A stretch of 64,000 nucleotides of DNA, taken from assembly GCF_000685295.1 (NCBI RefSeq), contig NZ_ARYL01000002.1:124001-188000 (forward strand), given 5' to 3'. Source of the stretch: Hyphomonas oceanitis SCH89. Lineage in GTDB: Bacteria; Pseudomonadota; Alphaproteobacteria; Caulobacterales; Hyphomonadaceae. Made by a program: the position numbers and the translations under genes. Numbering within the stretch: the first letter of the stretch is position 1; each line of letters opens with the position of its first letter. Under the pieces are notes generated by a model. The model was not told where the DNA came from. It saw only the letters and a program-made list of their open reading frames with translations, and did not search any database. Shown here in pieces: positions 17,214 through 25,487 of the stretch.

Positions 17214-19247
17214 CTAGTTCTTGCCGCGTTCCAGATCTTCGGAAAGCTCGATATCCACAGGCGTTCCGGCGAGGCGCTGGCGGTAGACCTGTGTGTTCTC
17301 GAGCACGCGCTGGACATAGTTGCGCGTCTCACCGAACGGGATGAACTCCACCCAGTCGACCGGGTCGACCTGGCCGGTACGCGGGTCGCCATAATCCTCG
17401 ATCCACTGTTTCGGCCGGCTCGGGCCCGCATTATAGGCGGCGGCGGTCATGATGTAGCTGCCCTTGAACTGGGAGAGCAGTGTGTCGAGGTGCTGACCGC
17501 CAAGGGTCATGTTGTAGCCCGGATCATCGGTCAGCCATGATGTGCGGAAGGGCAGGCCCTGCATGCGCGCTTCGCGCTGGGCGGTGGCGGGCATGAACTG
17601 CATCAGGCCGCGCGCGCCGGCATGGCTGACGGCGTTCGGGTTCATTTCGCTTTCCTGGCGCGAGAGGGCGAGCATCAGTGGGCGCTCGACCTGTGGTTCA
17701 CGCAGCATCGGATAGCTCACAACCGGATAGGCGGCATCCGTCGCGACGATACCCTTGGCGAGACCGGCCTTGGCGCCGCGCACGCCGATATCGGGCACGT
17801 GATACTCATTGGCGAGCTGCGCGAGGAGGATGAACTCGGCCTCGTTATCGAGCTGATCATCCAGATGGTAGGCGAATTCGCGGAACATGCGGTCTTCACC
17901 TGCTTCGCCAAGCAGGCGGAGGGCCTTGACCAGCGGGCGGGCATTGAAGGCGGTGATCTGTTCGGGCGTTGGATCGGTCGAAGCAGCAAGGGAGAGCTTC
18001 TTCTGGCCAAGGCGCTCGGCGGCGAGCTGGCCATAATAGGTGAAATTGTATTTCGCGGCGCCAGCATAGGATTGCACGGCAGCATCTGTCTGGCCGAGCG
18101 CATCTTCGGCGCGGCCTGTCCAGTATTCGCCGCGGGCAAGGCTGATCGGCGTGCCGACGCTGGCCGTCATGTCCTGGAAGTGTTTCAGGCTACGGTCGGG
18201 ATTGTTGTTCAGGCGCAGCGCGATCCAGCCGGCGGCCCATTCGGCGTCGGCAAAGTCGGATCCCTCGGTCATGGCGTGCGGGGCGACGAGCTGGTAGGCG
18301 CGCGACCATTTGCGGTTCTTGAGATCGTCGCGCATGGCGATATTGCGCTCGTCCCAGAGTTTGGAACGCCCGGCTTCAGGCACGTCATTGGCATTGATGC
18401 TGACGAGGAGCGGCGTTGCGCCTTCCTGATTGCCGCGTGTGCGGCGCCAGCGGGCGCGGTCATAGAGCAGACCCGGATTGTCCTGAAGAGAGGAGGGGAC
18501 AGCTTCGACCAGCCTGTCGACATTGCGGCCACGGCCAGCCAGACCGATCCGCGCGTCGACCAGTTTGCGATAGTCGGAACTGACGAGCGGCTTCAGGTTT
18601 GAAGCGGCGGTGCGTTGGTTGGTCCAGAGCAGGAATTCGATACGGGCGCGGTGGTCGGCCTCGGTCAGCAGGCCGCCATAGGTGGCCAGAACGATGCGTT
18701 CGAGATCGCGCTCCATGGAATTATTGTGCCAGGCATCGCGGACGAGGGCCTCGGCCTTGGCGGGTTGGCCAACGGCCTTGTAGCTGCGGGCGAGGGCGAT
18801 CTTGCCGGCGCCCGTGCGCGGACCGGATTGCGTGAGCCAGAGAATGCGGTCGCCATGGCCAAGCGAGGACAGATCAATGATCTCCTCGGCGCGCTTGCGC
18901 ATGGCGCCCTGCTTCGGCCAGGTCGGCAGCGTATCCATGGCATTCTTGACTTCATCGAAGCTCATGCCCGGCACGCCGGCGCTGGCGCGCATCCACAGGA
19001 TCAGGTTGCGTACAGCCGGGTCGCTGGCCCGTGCCTGAAGGTCAGCCACTTCGTTCCAGTCATAGCGGCCTGCGGCGTCGAGCGCCTTGTGCAGGATTTC
19101 CGCATTCTTTGCGTCAGTCGTCTGAGAGGCATAGACGCGCTGCGGTTTCAGGCTCGGCGCATCAGGCAGGCCTGACGCCGAAGCGCTGAGGGCGGCGAGG
19201 CCCAATAAAATCGAAACGGCGAAAGGGCGGTGTAATGGAGCTGTCAT
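17214..19247 (-). CDS. soluble lytic murein transglycosylase
   Basis: Slt70-like enzyme that cleaves the MurNAc-GlcNAc bond of peptidoglycan and forms 1,6-anhydroMurNAc ends. The 677-residue product has a signal peptide (LLGLAALSASASG), a long helical superhelix-type region (about residues 40-510) and a C-terminal SLT domain. In the SLT domain, LSRQESEMNPNAVSHAGA carries the catalytic Glu (about residue 532), followed by GLMQFMPATA and AAAYNAGPSR. It is divergent from dapA across an 89-bp gap. Confidence 0.93.
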   Translation of the reverse strand: MTAPLHRPFAVSILLGLAALSASASGLPDAPSLKPQRVYASQTTDAKNAEILHKALDAAGRYDWNEVADLQARASDPAVRNLILWMRASAGVPGMSFDEVKNAMDTLPTWPKQGAMRKRAEEIIDLSSLGHGDRILWLTQSGPRTGAGKIALARSYKAVGQPAKAEALVRDAWHNNSMERDLERIVLATYGGLLTEADHRARIEFLLWTNQRTAASNLKPLVSSDYRKLVDARIGLAGRGRNVDRLVEAVPSSLQDNPGLLYDRARWRRTRGNQEGATPLLVSINANDVPEAGRSKLWDERNIAMRDDLKNRKWSRAYQLVAPHAMTEGSDFADAEWAAGWIALRLNNNPDRSLKHFQDMTASVGTPISLARGEYWTGRAEDALGQTDAAVQSYAGAAKYNFTYYGQLAAERLGQKKLSLAASTDPTPEQITAFNARPLVKALRLLGEAGEDRMFREFAYHLDDQLDNEAEFILLAQLANEYHVPDIGVRGAKAGLAKGIVATDAAYPVVSYPMLREPQVERPLMLALSRQESEMNPNAVSHAGARGLMQFMPATAQREARMQGLPFRTSWLTDDPGYNMTLGGQHLDTLLSQFKGSYIMTAAAYNAGPSRPKQWIEDYGDPRTGQVDPVDWVEFIPFGETRNYVQRVLENTQVYRQRLAGTPVDIELSEDLERGKN

Positions 19248-19336
19248 GGAGTTTATTTCTACGCCAAAGCATGAGAAGGCATTGTTAAATATTACGCTAC
19301 AATTCCCACCAACTCCCTAATCGCGGCAACAATACG

Positions 19337-20215
19337 ATGTTTCATGGTTCAATCCCAGCACTGGTCACACCCTTCAGGAACGGGGCTGTCGATCGCAAGG
19401 CCTTTGCCGCGCTTGTCGAGCGCCAGATCGCCGGCGGTTCCAGTGCCGTCGTGCCTGTCGGCACAACCGGTGAAACATCGACTCTAACCACCGAAGAACA
19501 CAAGGACGTCGTGACGCTTTGTGTAGAAGTGGTTGCAGGACGCGTGCCCGTGATTGCCGGCGCGGGGTCCAATGCAACCGATGAGGCGATTGACCTTGTC
19601 GAACACGCAAAGGCGGTCGGCGCAGACGCGGCGCTTGTGGTTTGCCCCTATTACAACAAGCCGAACCAGGACGGGCTTGAGGCCCATTTCAGGGCGATCA
19701 ATGACGCTGTTGCCCTGCCTGTGTTGCTTTACAATGTGCCGAGCCGAACCGTTGTGGATCTTCTGCCTGAAACCGTGGCGCGGCTTGCGCAACTGCCGAA
19801 CATTGTCGGCATCAAGGATGCTTCGGGCGACGTGGCGCGCGTCAGCCAGCACGCGGCGCTGATCGGGTCTGCGCAGTTCGTGCAATTGTCGGGCGAAGAC
19901 CCGAATGCACTTGGCTATCTCGCGATGGGCGGCAAGGGCTGCATTTCGGTGACGGCGAATGTGGCGCCGGACATGTGCGCCGCCATGCATGCCGCTTTCC
20001 ATGCGGACGACCTCGCCGGAGCGCAGGCCATTGAACGCAAGCTGATCGCGCTGCACAAGGCGCTGTTCTGTGCGCCGTCGCCGGGACCAGCCAAATATGC
20101 GCTGTCGCGTCTTGGCCTCTGCGAGCCGGATGTGCGCCTGCCGATCACGCAGCCAGATGCCGCCGCGCGCGAGACGATAGACGCCGCTCTGGCACTTGCC
20201 GGCATCCATGCCTAA
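19337..20215 (+). CDS. dapA: 4-hydroxy-tetrahydrodipicolinate synthase
   Basis: Condenses pyruvate with aspartate semialdehyde, the committed step to diaminopimelate and lysine. At 292 residues it is a typical class I aldolase TIM barrel. [13 protein letters not shown] binds pyruvate, LLYNVPSRT carries the catalytic Tyr (about 133), and VGIKDASGD carries the Schiff-base Lys (about 161). It is followed after 9 bp by smpB. The upstream gap contains a -10-like TACAAT at 19298-19303 without a convincing -35 box. Confidence 0.96.
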   Translation: MFHGSIPALVTPFRNGAVDRKAFAALVERQIAGGSSAVVPVGTTGETSTLTTEEHKDVVTLCVEVVAGRVPVIAGAGSNATDEAIDLVEHAKAVGADAALVVCPYYNKPNQDGLEAHFRAINDAVALPVLLYNVPSRTVVDLLPETVARLAQLPNIVGIKDASGDVARVSQHAALIGSAQFVQLSGEDPNALGYLAMGGKGCISVTANVAPDMCAAMHAAFHADDLAGAQAIERKLIALHKALFCAPSPGPAKYALSRLGLCEPDVRLPITQPDAAARETIDAALALAGIHA

Positions 20216-20224
20216 ATAGACGCC

Positions 20225-20704
20225 ATGTCAAAGACACAGCAGACCAAGGGCAGGGGCGATGGCCTCGTTGCAGAGAACCGGCGTTCCCGGCGTGAATACG
20301 CTGTGGAAGACACGCTGGAGGCGGGCATCATGCTGGTCGGCTCAGAAGTGAAATCCCTGCGGCAGGGCAAGGCGAACATCGCCGAGAGCTATGCCAGCGT
20401 CGAGGATGGCGGCCTCTACCTGATCAATTGCGACATCCCGATCTATAATGCCGCCAACCGGTTCAACCACGAACCGAAGCGCAAGCGGAAGCTGCTGGTC
20501 TCCAAGCGGGAGCTGGCAAAGCTGTCGCAGGAAGTCGAGCGGGCAGGCCGCACGATCGTGCCGCTGAAACTCTATTTCAACGACCGGGGCATCGCGAAAC
20601 TGCTGATCGGCACGGCAACGGGCCGCAAGGCGCACGACAAGCGCGAGGTCGAAGCCAAGCGCGACTGGCAGCGGCAAAAGGCGCGGATCCTGAAAGAGGG
20701 GTGA
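20225..20704 (+). CDS. smpB: SsrA-binding protein
   Basis: tmRNA partner for trans-translation, which rescues stalled ribosomes. At 159 residues it has normal length. Family motifs are [60 protein letters not shown] and the basic tail GKKxHDKR-like [16 protein letters not shown]. The dapA-smpB pairing is common in Alphaproteobacteria. Its stop lies 12 bp from the convergent P450 gene. Confidence 0.96.
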   Translation: MSKTQQTKGRGDGLVAENRRSRREYAVEDTLEAGIMLVGSEVKSLRQGKANIAESYASVEDGGLYLINCDIPIYNAANRFNHEPKRKRKLLVSKRELAKLSQEVERAGRTIVPLKLYFNDRGIAKLLIGTATGRKAHDKREVEAKRDWQRQKARILKEG

Positions 20705-20716
20705 GGGGCTGCGCCC

Positions 20717-21982
20717 TTAGCCTGCCTGCACGTTCAGAGGCATGTGACGCATCTGGGACATGAGGTGGTTGTCGATCCAGGGATAGTTGTCATCTGCCAG
20801 CGTGAGGCGGATATCCTGAGCGTGCAGTTCTTCCAGCAAGACGCGGACGAGCATGGTGGCCACGATGCGGCCGACACAGATATGCGCGCCGCCGCCGAAC
20901 GTGGTGACGCCGCGCAGGTCGCGGTCGAGGCGGAATTCGGCCGGCTGGTCGAAGACGGCGGGGTCGTGATTGCCGGCTGCCCAGAGCATCATGACGGTCG
21001 TGCCCTTTGGAATGGCGGCGCCGGCATAGGTCATGTCGCGCAGGACATAGCGTTTGAGCGCAATAACCGGCGGCTCGCAGCGTAGGGCTTCCATGACCGC
21101 TGCGCCGATCTTGTCAAGATGGGCGCGCAGCTCCTCCATAGCGTCGGCGTTTTGCAGCAGGGCGAATACGGTGTTCGCTGCGGCAATGGCGGCGGTATGG
21201 AAACCGTCCACGAGATTGCCGGCCAGAAGCTTGCCGACATTCTTGGCAACCACGCCGGCTTCGGCAGGGTCATCGGCCAGATCTATTGCGGCGAGGTCTT
21301 TGGCGAGATCATTGACCAGGGGATGTTTGCCTGCGGCCAGGCTGCGCAGGGCAGCCGTTTCGACAAGCTTGCCGTAGGCGGCAGTGGCTGTGTCGGCCAC
21401 CTGAAGGTCGTCCATCGTCATCCGAATGTAGAACATCGATGTCATGTCGCGCACGGCGACGGCTGCTGCGGCGATCTCTTCCCGCTTCATGCCGATCATC
21501 TGGCCCCAGAAGCGCGCTGTCAGCTGTTCGGCCACGTGCTCGATGAAGTCGATCTCGCTGCGTGTGCGGATATCGTGGAGGATGCCGCGCACAACGAGGC
21601 GGGCCGTGTCTTCCATTTCGGCGGCTTTTTTCGGATTTAGCTGGCGCCAGAGTGTCATGCGGACAGGGCCGTGGACGGGCGGATTGGCCGTGAAGACCTG
21701 GTTGGAGATCACGCCGCCAATGCTGCCGCCGGGGGGCAAGGGGGCATCATCGGGAAGGTTGTGCAGGCCCGGGAACATGAGGCCGGATGGCAGCGCGCCG
21801 ACTTCGGGCATGGCGCCGAATGCGCGCAGGTCCTCATGGCGGTAGATCACCAGTTCATTCGCGGCGTTGCGCAGGAAGCGGGGCGTGTCTTCGGAAAAGG
21901 CGGTCGCGCAGAAAGCCTTGAAGCTGTCGCGGCCGCCGGTGAAGCCCAGCGACTCGATGGCCGTTAGCGATTGGATGTCCAT
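20717..21982 (-). CDS. cytochrome P450
   Basis: A heme-thiolate monooxygenase of 421 residues, a soluble bacterial type without a membrane anchor. The heme-binding loop FGGGAHICVGRIVA provides the Cys ligand near residue 368. The I-helix region ALLQNADAMEELRAH and the K-helix EALRCEPPV (ExxR) are also present. The substrate is unknown and no ferredoxin gene is adjacent. A palindromic operator lies 10 bp upstream of the start codon, so expression is probably controlled by a TetR-type repressor, perhaps in response to a lipid-like or xenobiotic ligand. Confidence 0.92.
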   Translation of the reverse strand: MDIQSLTAIESLGFTGGRDSFKAFCATAFSEDTPRFLRNAANELVIYRHEDLRAFGAMPEVGALPSGLMFPGLHNLPDDAPLPPGGSIGGVISNQVFTANPPVHGPVRMTLWRQLNPKKAAEMEDTARLVVRGILHDIRTRSEIDFIEHVAEQLTARFWGQMIGMKREEIAAAAVAVRDMTSMFYIRMTMDDLQVADTATAAYGKLVETAALRSLAAGKHPLVNDLAKDLAAIDLADDPAEAGVVAKNVGKLLAGNLVDGFHTAAIAAANTVFALLQNADAMEELRAHLDKIGAAVMEALRCEPPVIALKRYVLRDMTYAGAAIPKGTTVMMLWAAGNHDPAVFDQPAEFRLDRDLRGVTTFGGGAHICVGRIVATMLVRVLLEELHAQDIRLTLADDNYPWIDNHLMSQMRHMPLNVQAG

Positions 21983-21991
21983 GGCGCCCTC

Positions 21992-22017
21992 TATAAGATA
22001 GTGTAAGCTACCTTATA
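21992..22017. promoter_or_regulatory. palindromic operator upstream of the P450 gene
   Basis: Arms TATAAGATAG and CTACCTTATA match as an inverted repeat at 9 of 10 positions around a 6-bp centre. The site is 10 bp upstream of the P450 ATG, where a repressor would block transcription. Its size and symmetry suit a TetR or GntR-type dimer. No regulator gene lies beside it. Confidence 0.65.
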
Positions 22018-22054
22018 GGTTGTTGCCTATCGTGCAAGCAGGTGTCGCGGGGGC

Positions 22055-22753
22055 TTAGCCGATGACGTCACGCGCCACGGCAAACACGTCCTCGAACATT
22101 TCGGCCGTCAGGCGACCGGTATTCGTGTTGTAGCGGCTGCAATGGTAGCTGGAGAGCAGGGTGAGGGGACGACCCTCGAAGTCCACCTCGTAGCGCGTGT
22201 TGTGGCCGAAGGGGTGGGCGCTGAGTTTCAGGCCCAGCGTGCGCACCGTGGAGTCGTGGCTGATCTTGCCGAGGCAGAGCAGGACCTTGAGATGGGGCAG
22301 GGCCTTGATGCGGGACTGGAGGAAGGGTCGGCAGGTGTTGATTTCGGCGCCGACCGGCTTGTTCTCAGGCGGTACGCAGCGTACCGCATTGGTTATCATG
22401 GCTTTCTCAAGCGTCAGTCCATCTTCGGGGTCTGCTGCGTAAGTCCCTGACGAGAAACCAAATTTTTCCAAGGTTGCATAGAGGAGATCGCCTGCCCAGT
22501 CGCCCGTGAAGGGGCGGCCTGTGCGGTTGGCTCCGGTCACGCCGGGGGCGAGGCCGACGACCAGAAGACGGGCCGTCTCGTCCCCGAAACTCGGCACGGC
22601 GCCGTTGAACCAGGTCGGTTCGCGTGCGGCAACCGCCTCGCGATAGGTCACGAGACGGGGGCAGAGCGGGCAGTCGCGGGGGGCTTCGGGTGGGAATTCC
22701 CCTCTCCCCTGGGGGAGAGGGGCAGGGGTGAGGGGGCGGGCGGCACGGGTCAT
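22055..22753 (-). CDS. uracil-DNA glycosylase, family 5 (UdgB-like)
   Basis: A DNA repair glycosylase that removes deaminated bases, of the Fe-S family 5 type. The motif VVGLAPGVTGANRTGRPFTG (about residues 63-82) is characteristic. CPLCPRL and later cysteines (AVRCVPPEN and NTCRPF) fit the 4Fe-4S ligands, and SYHCSRYNTNTGRL is the C-terminal catalytic loop region. The N-terminal codons (LTPAPLPQGRGE) are a translation of the dispersed repeat at 22699-22737, so the annotated start may have been acquired through that repeat. The start overlaps the stop of the upstream DUF559 gene by 4 bp (ATGA). Confidence 0.88.
   Translation of the reverse strand: MTRAARPLTPAPLPQGRGEFPPEAPRDCPLCPRLVTYREAVAAREPTWFNGAVPSFGDETARLLVVGLAPGVTGANRTGRPFTGDWAGDLLYATLEKFGFSSGTYAADPEDGLTLEKAMITNAVRCVPPENKPVGAEINTCRPFLQSRIKALPHLKVLLCLGKISHDSTVRTLGLKLSAHPFGHNTRYEVDFEGRPLTLLSSYHCSRYNTNTGRLTAEMFEDVFAVARDVIG
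22699..22737 (-). repeat. dispersed CTCTCCC-type palindromic repeat, copy 1
   Basis: A GC-rich palindrome (CCCCTCTCCC / GGGAGAGGGG) followed by a CAGGGGTGAGGGGG flank. It lies within the first codons of the uracil-DNA glycosylase gene. Related copies lie at 23100, 60313 and 60440. Confidence 0.8.
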
Positions 22754-23094
22754 AGTCCCAGTTTCTCCTGAACGCGCCGGACAAGATGGTCGGCATCAAA
22801 AGCGTCTTGTGCCGGGATTCGCAGGATGTCCCAGCCGAGGGCCGTAAGGCGGGCATCCCGCTCGGAATCGCGCTTTTGCACTTCTGCCAGTTTATGAATT
22901 CCGCCGTCGATCTCGATCACGAGCCGCGCCTTGGTGATTGCGAAATCGACAATCATGCCGCTGATCGGATGCTGGCGCCGAACCGGGAAGCCGTGGGTTC
23001 GCATCTGGCGAAGCGCCTGCCAAGCGGCGTCTTCGGGGGCGTTGGATGACTGGCGCAGTGTTCGGGCGCGGGGGGTGGAGAGATTGCGGGTCAC
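22750..23094 (-). CDS. DUF559 endonuclease-like protein
   Basis: A 114-residue protein of the DUF559 family, which has a very-short-patch-repair (Vsr-like) endonuclease fold. The core is visible: FRRQHPISGMIVDFAI-type sequence (here FPVRRQHPISGMIVDFA), RLVIEIDGGIH with the likely catalytic Asp/Glu, and DARLTALGWDILRIPAQD. These proteins are common in Alphaproteobacteria, often beside repeats, and their role is not established. It overlaps the uracil-DNA glycosylase start by 4 bp, so the two may be translationally coupled, which is consistent with a shared repair role. Confidence 0.85.
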   Translation of the reverse strand: MTRNLSTPRARTLRQSSNAPEDAAWQALRQMRTHGFPVRRQHPISGMIVDFAITKARLVIEIDGGIHKLAEVQKRDSERDARLTALGWDILRIPAQDAFDADHLVRRVQEKLGL

Positions 23095-23099
23095 ATGTG

Positions 23100-23147
23100 C
23101 CCCCTCAACCCCAACCCCTTCTCCCCCAAGGGAGAAGGGGCTTTTTC
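23100..23147 (+). repeat. dispersed CTCTCCC-type palindromic repeat, copy 2
   Basis: CCCCTCAACCCC flank, then the stem CCCCTTCTCCC / GGGAGAAGGGG and CTTTTT. It fills the gap between the DUF559 start and the gamma-glutamyltransferase stop. The T-run faces the plus strand while both neighbours are on the minus strand, so it is not an obvious terminator for them. Confidence 0.75.
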
Positions 23148-25062
23148 AGTAGCCATCTGCGACGCCGTCCTTGCGCATTTCGGTGGCCGCAATCCAGGCG
23201 CCACTGTCGAAGTCGCGCATGATGGCCTGGTAGCCGCCAGCGTTCGCCTTGCAGCATTCGACGGTTTGGCCACGGCGTTCGAGTTCGGCGCGAGCGGCAG
23301 GCGGTATGCCGCTTTCGAGTTGGACGACGCCTTTGTCTGCTTCGCACGGGTCGCCGCTATAGGCATTGGTCGGCTCACATCCGCCGACATGTTCCCAGCG
23401 CGCTGCATCGCCGGCTTCCTGCAGGCCCATATCGAAATCGACGAGGTTCAGGATGATCTGGACATGGCCCTGGGGCTGCATGCCGCCGCCCATCAGGCCG
23501 AAGCTGAGCCACGGTTCGAACGGGCAGGCCTGATCTATGGGCAGGGCGCGCGTCTGGCAGGACGGCTTGTTCTTCTTGAACGCGAAGGCCGGGATGATCG
23601 TATGGAAGGGGCGTTTGCCGGGTTCGAACACGTTGGGATGGTTCGGGTCGAGGCTGAAGAGCTGGCCGCGATCCTGGAACATGAAGCCGAGCCCGTCTGC
23701 AACGAGGCCGGAGCCCATGCCGCGATAGTTCGACTGGATCAGCGAGACCATCATGCCGTCATTGTCGGTGACCGTGAGATAAGTCGTGTCGCCCTGTTTC
23801 AGCTTGGCGTCTGCAGCGGCGGCTGCCTCAGGCGTGATGGAGGCTTCGACATCGCCGAAGGGGAAGTTCGGGACGCGGTCCATGGCCTTGTCGAGCTTGA
23901 TGCTCGCGGCTTGCCGGTCGAGCCGGTTGGCCTTCAGAAAGGCGTCTTCCTTGATGCGGGAGAAGCTCGGGTCAGCGAAATAATGGGCGCGGTCGGCAAA
24001 GGCTATGCGCTTGGCCTCGATCTGCGCCATCAGGGAATCGGCGGAGCCATAGCCCATGGCTTTCAGGTCGAACTTTTCGAGCATTTTCAGCATTTGCAGC
24101 GCGGTGATGCCCTGCGTTGCGGGGGGCAGTTCGCAGACCTTGTAGTCGGCGCGATAGGTGACGCAGACCGGTTCGACGAATTCGCCTGTGTGCTTAGCGA
24201 AGTCCTCATAGCGGAGGGGGCCGCCGATGCGTTTGAAATAGGTGTCCATGGTCCGGGCGGTTCCGCCCTTGTAGAACTCGTCGCGACCCTTTTGGCCGAT
24301 CCGCTCCAGCGTGTCGGCGAGGTCCGGATTGGTGAAGAGGCTGCCTTCTTGGGGCTGGGGCGAGAAATAGGTTTTCTTCGCATTGTCATACTCTTCGAGC
24401 ATGCCGCTTTCATGCGCGGGCTCGAAGCGTTTCGGGCCGAAACTCCAGTAATAGGCGATGACTTCCGGGATCGGTGCGCCGTCGCGAGCATAGCGGATGG
24501 CGGGCTCAAGGTTTGCCAGCATCGGGCGGCTGCCGAACTTTTCATGCAGCGCATACCAGGCGTCGACCGTGCCGGGCACCGTGACGGGCGCGGTGCCGAA
24601 GGGCGGGATTTCCTTCCCGTCCATGTACTTGTCGGCCTTGGCCTGCATGTCGGCGAGTGTTGCACCCATGGCGGAGCGGCCCGAGCCGTTATAACCGTAG
24701 AGCTGCTTTGTCTGCGGATCCCAGACAATGGCGAAAAGGTCGCCGCCAATCCCGTTGGCGGTGGGCTCGACGAGGCCAAGCATGGCGTTCGCGGCGATGG
24801 CGGCGTCCATGGCGTTGCCGCCAGCCTTCATGACATCAAGCGCGGTCTGGGTGGCGAGCGGGTGGGCTGTCGCGGCGGCGGCATGCGGCGCAACCACAGC
24901 CGAACGCACGCCCAGCGCGCGCCCGGAGGGCATGCGATCACCGGGGCCGGGTTTGGCGGCGGCATCGAAGGGGGCCGCGTCATCCTCCAGCGGGGCAGGG
25001 GTGAGCGCGGTGCATGAACTTGCCAGCAGCGCTGCTGCGCCTGCCATCAGCCATTTCATCAT
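23146..25062 (-). CDS. ggt: gamma-glutamyltransferase
   Basis: Periplasmic Ntn-hydrolase that cleaves or transfers the gamma-glutamyl group of glutathione. The 638-residue precursor has a lipoprotein-like signal (LMAGAAALLASSCTAL, Cys about 17). The large subunit carries TANGIGGDLFAIVWD and NGSGRSA. Autoprocessing is expected at QGDTTYLTV (nucleophilic Thr about 424), giving a small subunit with DGMMVSLIQSNYRGMGSG. The ATG shares one base with the TGA of the upstream TIGR02301-like gene, so the two are probably coupled. Confidence 0.93.
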   Translation of the reverse strand: MMKWLMAGAAALLASSCTALTPAPLEDDAAPFDAAAKPGPGDRMPSGRALGVRSAVVAPHAAAATAHPLATQTALDVMKAGGNAMDAAIAANAMLGLVEPTANGIGGDLFAIVWDPQTKQLYGYNGSGRSAMGATLADMQAKADKYMDGKEIPPFGTAPVTVPGTVDAWYALHEKFGSRPMLANLEPAIRYARDGAPIPEVIAYYWSFGPKRFEPAHESGMLEEYDNAKKTYFSPQPQEGSLFTNPDLADTLERIGQKGRDEFYKGGTARTMDTYFKRIGGPLRYEDFAKHTGEFVEPVCVTYRADYKVCELPPATQGITALQMLKMLEKFDLKAMGYGSADSLMAQIEAKRIAFADRAHYFADPSFSRIKEDAFLKANRLDRQAASIKLDKAMDRVPNFPFGDVEASITPEAAAAADAKLKQGDTTYLTVTDNDGMMVSLIQSNYRGMGSGLVADGLGFMFQDRGQLFSLDPNHPNVFEPGKRPFHTIIPAFAFKKNKPSCQTRALPIDQACPFEPWLSFGLMGGGMQPQGHVQIILNLVDFDMGLQEAGDAARWEHVGGCEPTNAYSGDPCEADKGVVQLESGIPPAARAELERRGQTVECCKANAGGYQAIMRDFDSGAWIAATEMRKDGVADGY

Positions 25063-25487
25063 CAGTTCGGTCCTCGCTTGCGGGTGTCCTTGGGAAAATA
25101 GTGGGTCGCCATGCGCCCGGAGATATCCTGGCCATCACGGGCAAAGCGGGCCTCGGCCTCAATCGCGCGGTTGTCGCAGGAGAGATACTGGGCGCTTGTC
25201 CGGGTGTAGGCGTTGTTAAAGCCCTGCACGAGGGAGGAGCGCAAATTGCCCTTCTCGGGCGCTTCATAGCGCAGCAGGTCCGCCATGTAGCGGCGCCAGT
25301 ACTGGTCCTCGCGGCCATTGCAGCGCACGCGTATGGCGTGAGCCGAGCCGAGCGTTGCCGCGAGCTCTGACGCATCGCGGAAATAGTCAGGGCCACGCAA
25401 GGGAATGCCCGACTGGGCCGAGGCATTGCTTGCGCCCGCAAGCAGGAGCGCGCTAAGCAGGGCGCCATGAAAGACTGTCTTGTTCAT
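25062..25487 (-). CDS. TIGR02301-like exported protein
   Basis: A 141-residue exported protein that resembles the uncharacterised alphaproteobacterial family TIGR02301. I use the ATG at 25487 (MNKTVFHGA), because a clean signal peptide follows (ALLSALLLAGASNASAQ). The open frame further upstream runs through the neighbouring gene. Family-like stretches are RDASELAATLGSAHAIRVRC, QYWRRYMADLL, SLVQGFNNAYTRT and YLSCDNRAIEAEARF. Two cysteines could form a disulfide. It precedes ggt with a TGATG overlap. Its first 21 bp overlap head-to-head with the divergent dehydrogenase gene. Confidence 0.78.
   Translation of the reverse strand: MNKTVFHGALLSALLLAGASNASAQSGIPLRGPDYFRDASELAATLGSAHAIRVRCNGREDQYWRRYMADLLRYEAPEKGNLRSSLVQGFNNAYTRTSAQYLSCDNRAIEAEARFARDGQDISGRMATHYFPKDTRKRGPN

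Noticed and set aside
23100-23147. Intrinsic terminator for ggt
   Set aside because: The T-run lies on the plus strand, while ggt and its neighbours are on the minus strand; the sequence is a dispersed repeat.
23095-25017. 640-codon open frame antisense to ggt
   Set aside because: The ggt reading has full family motifs and a signal peptide. The antisense product is rich in Ala, Gly, Val and Asp with no domain, as expected for a high-GC shadow frame.
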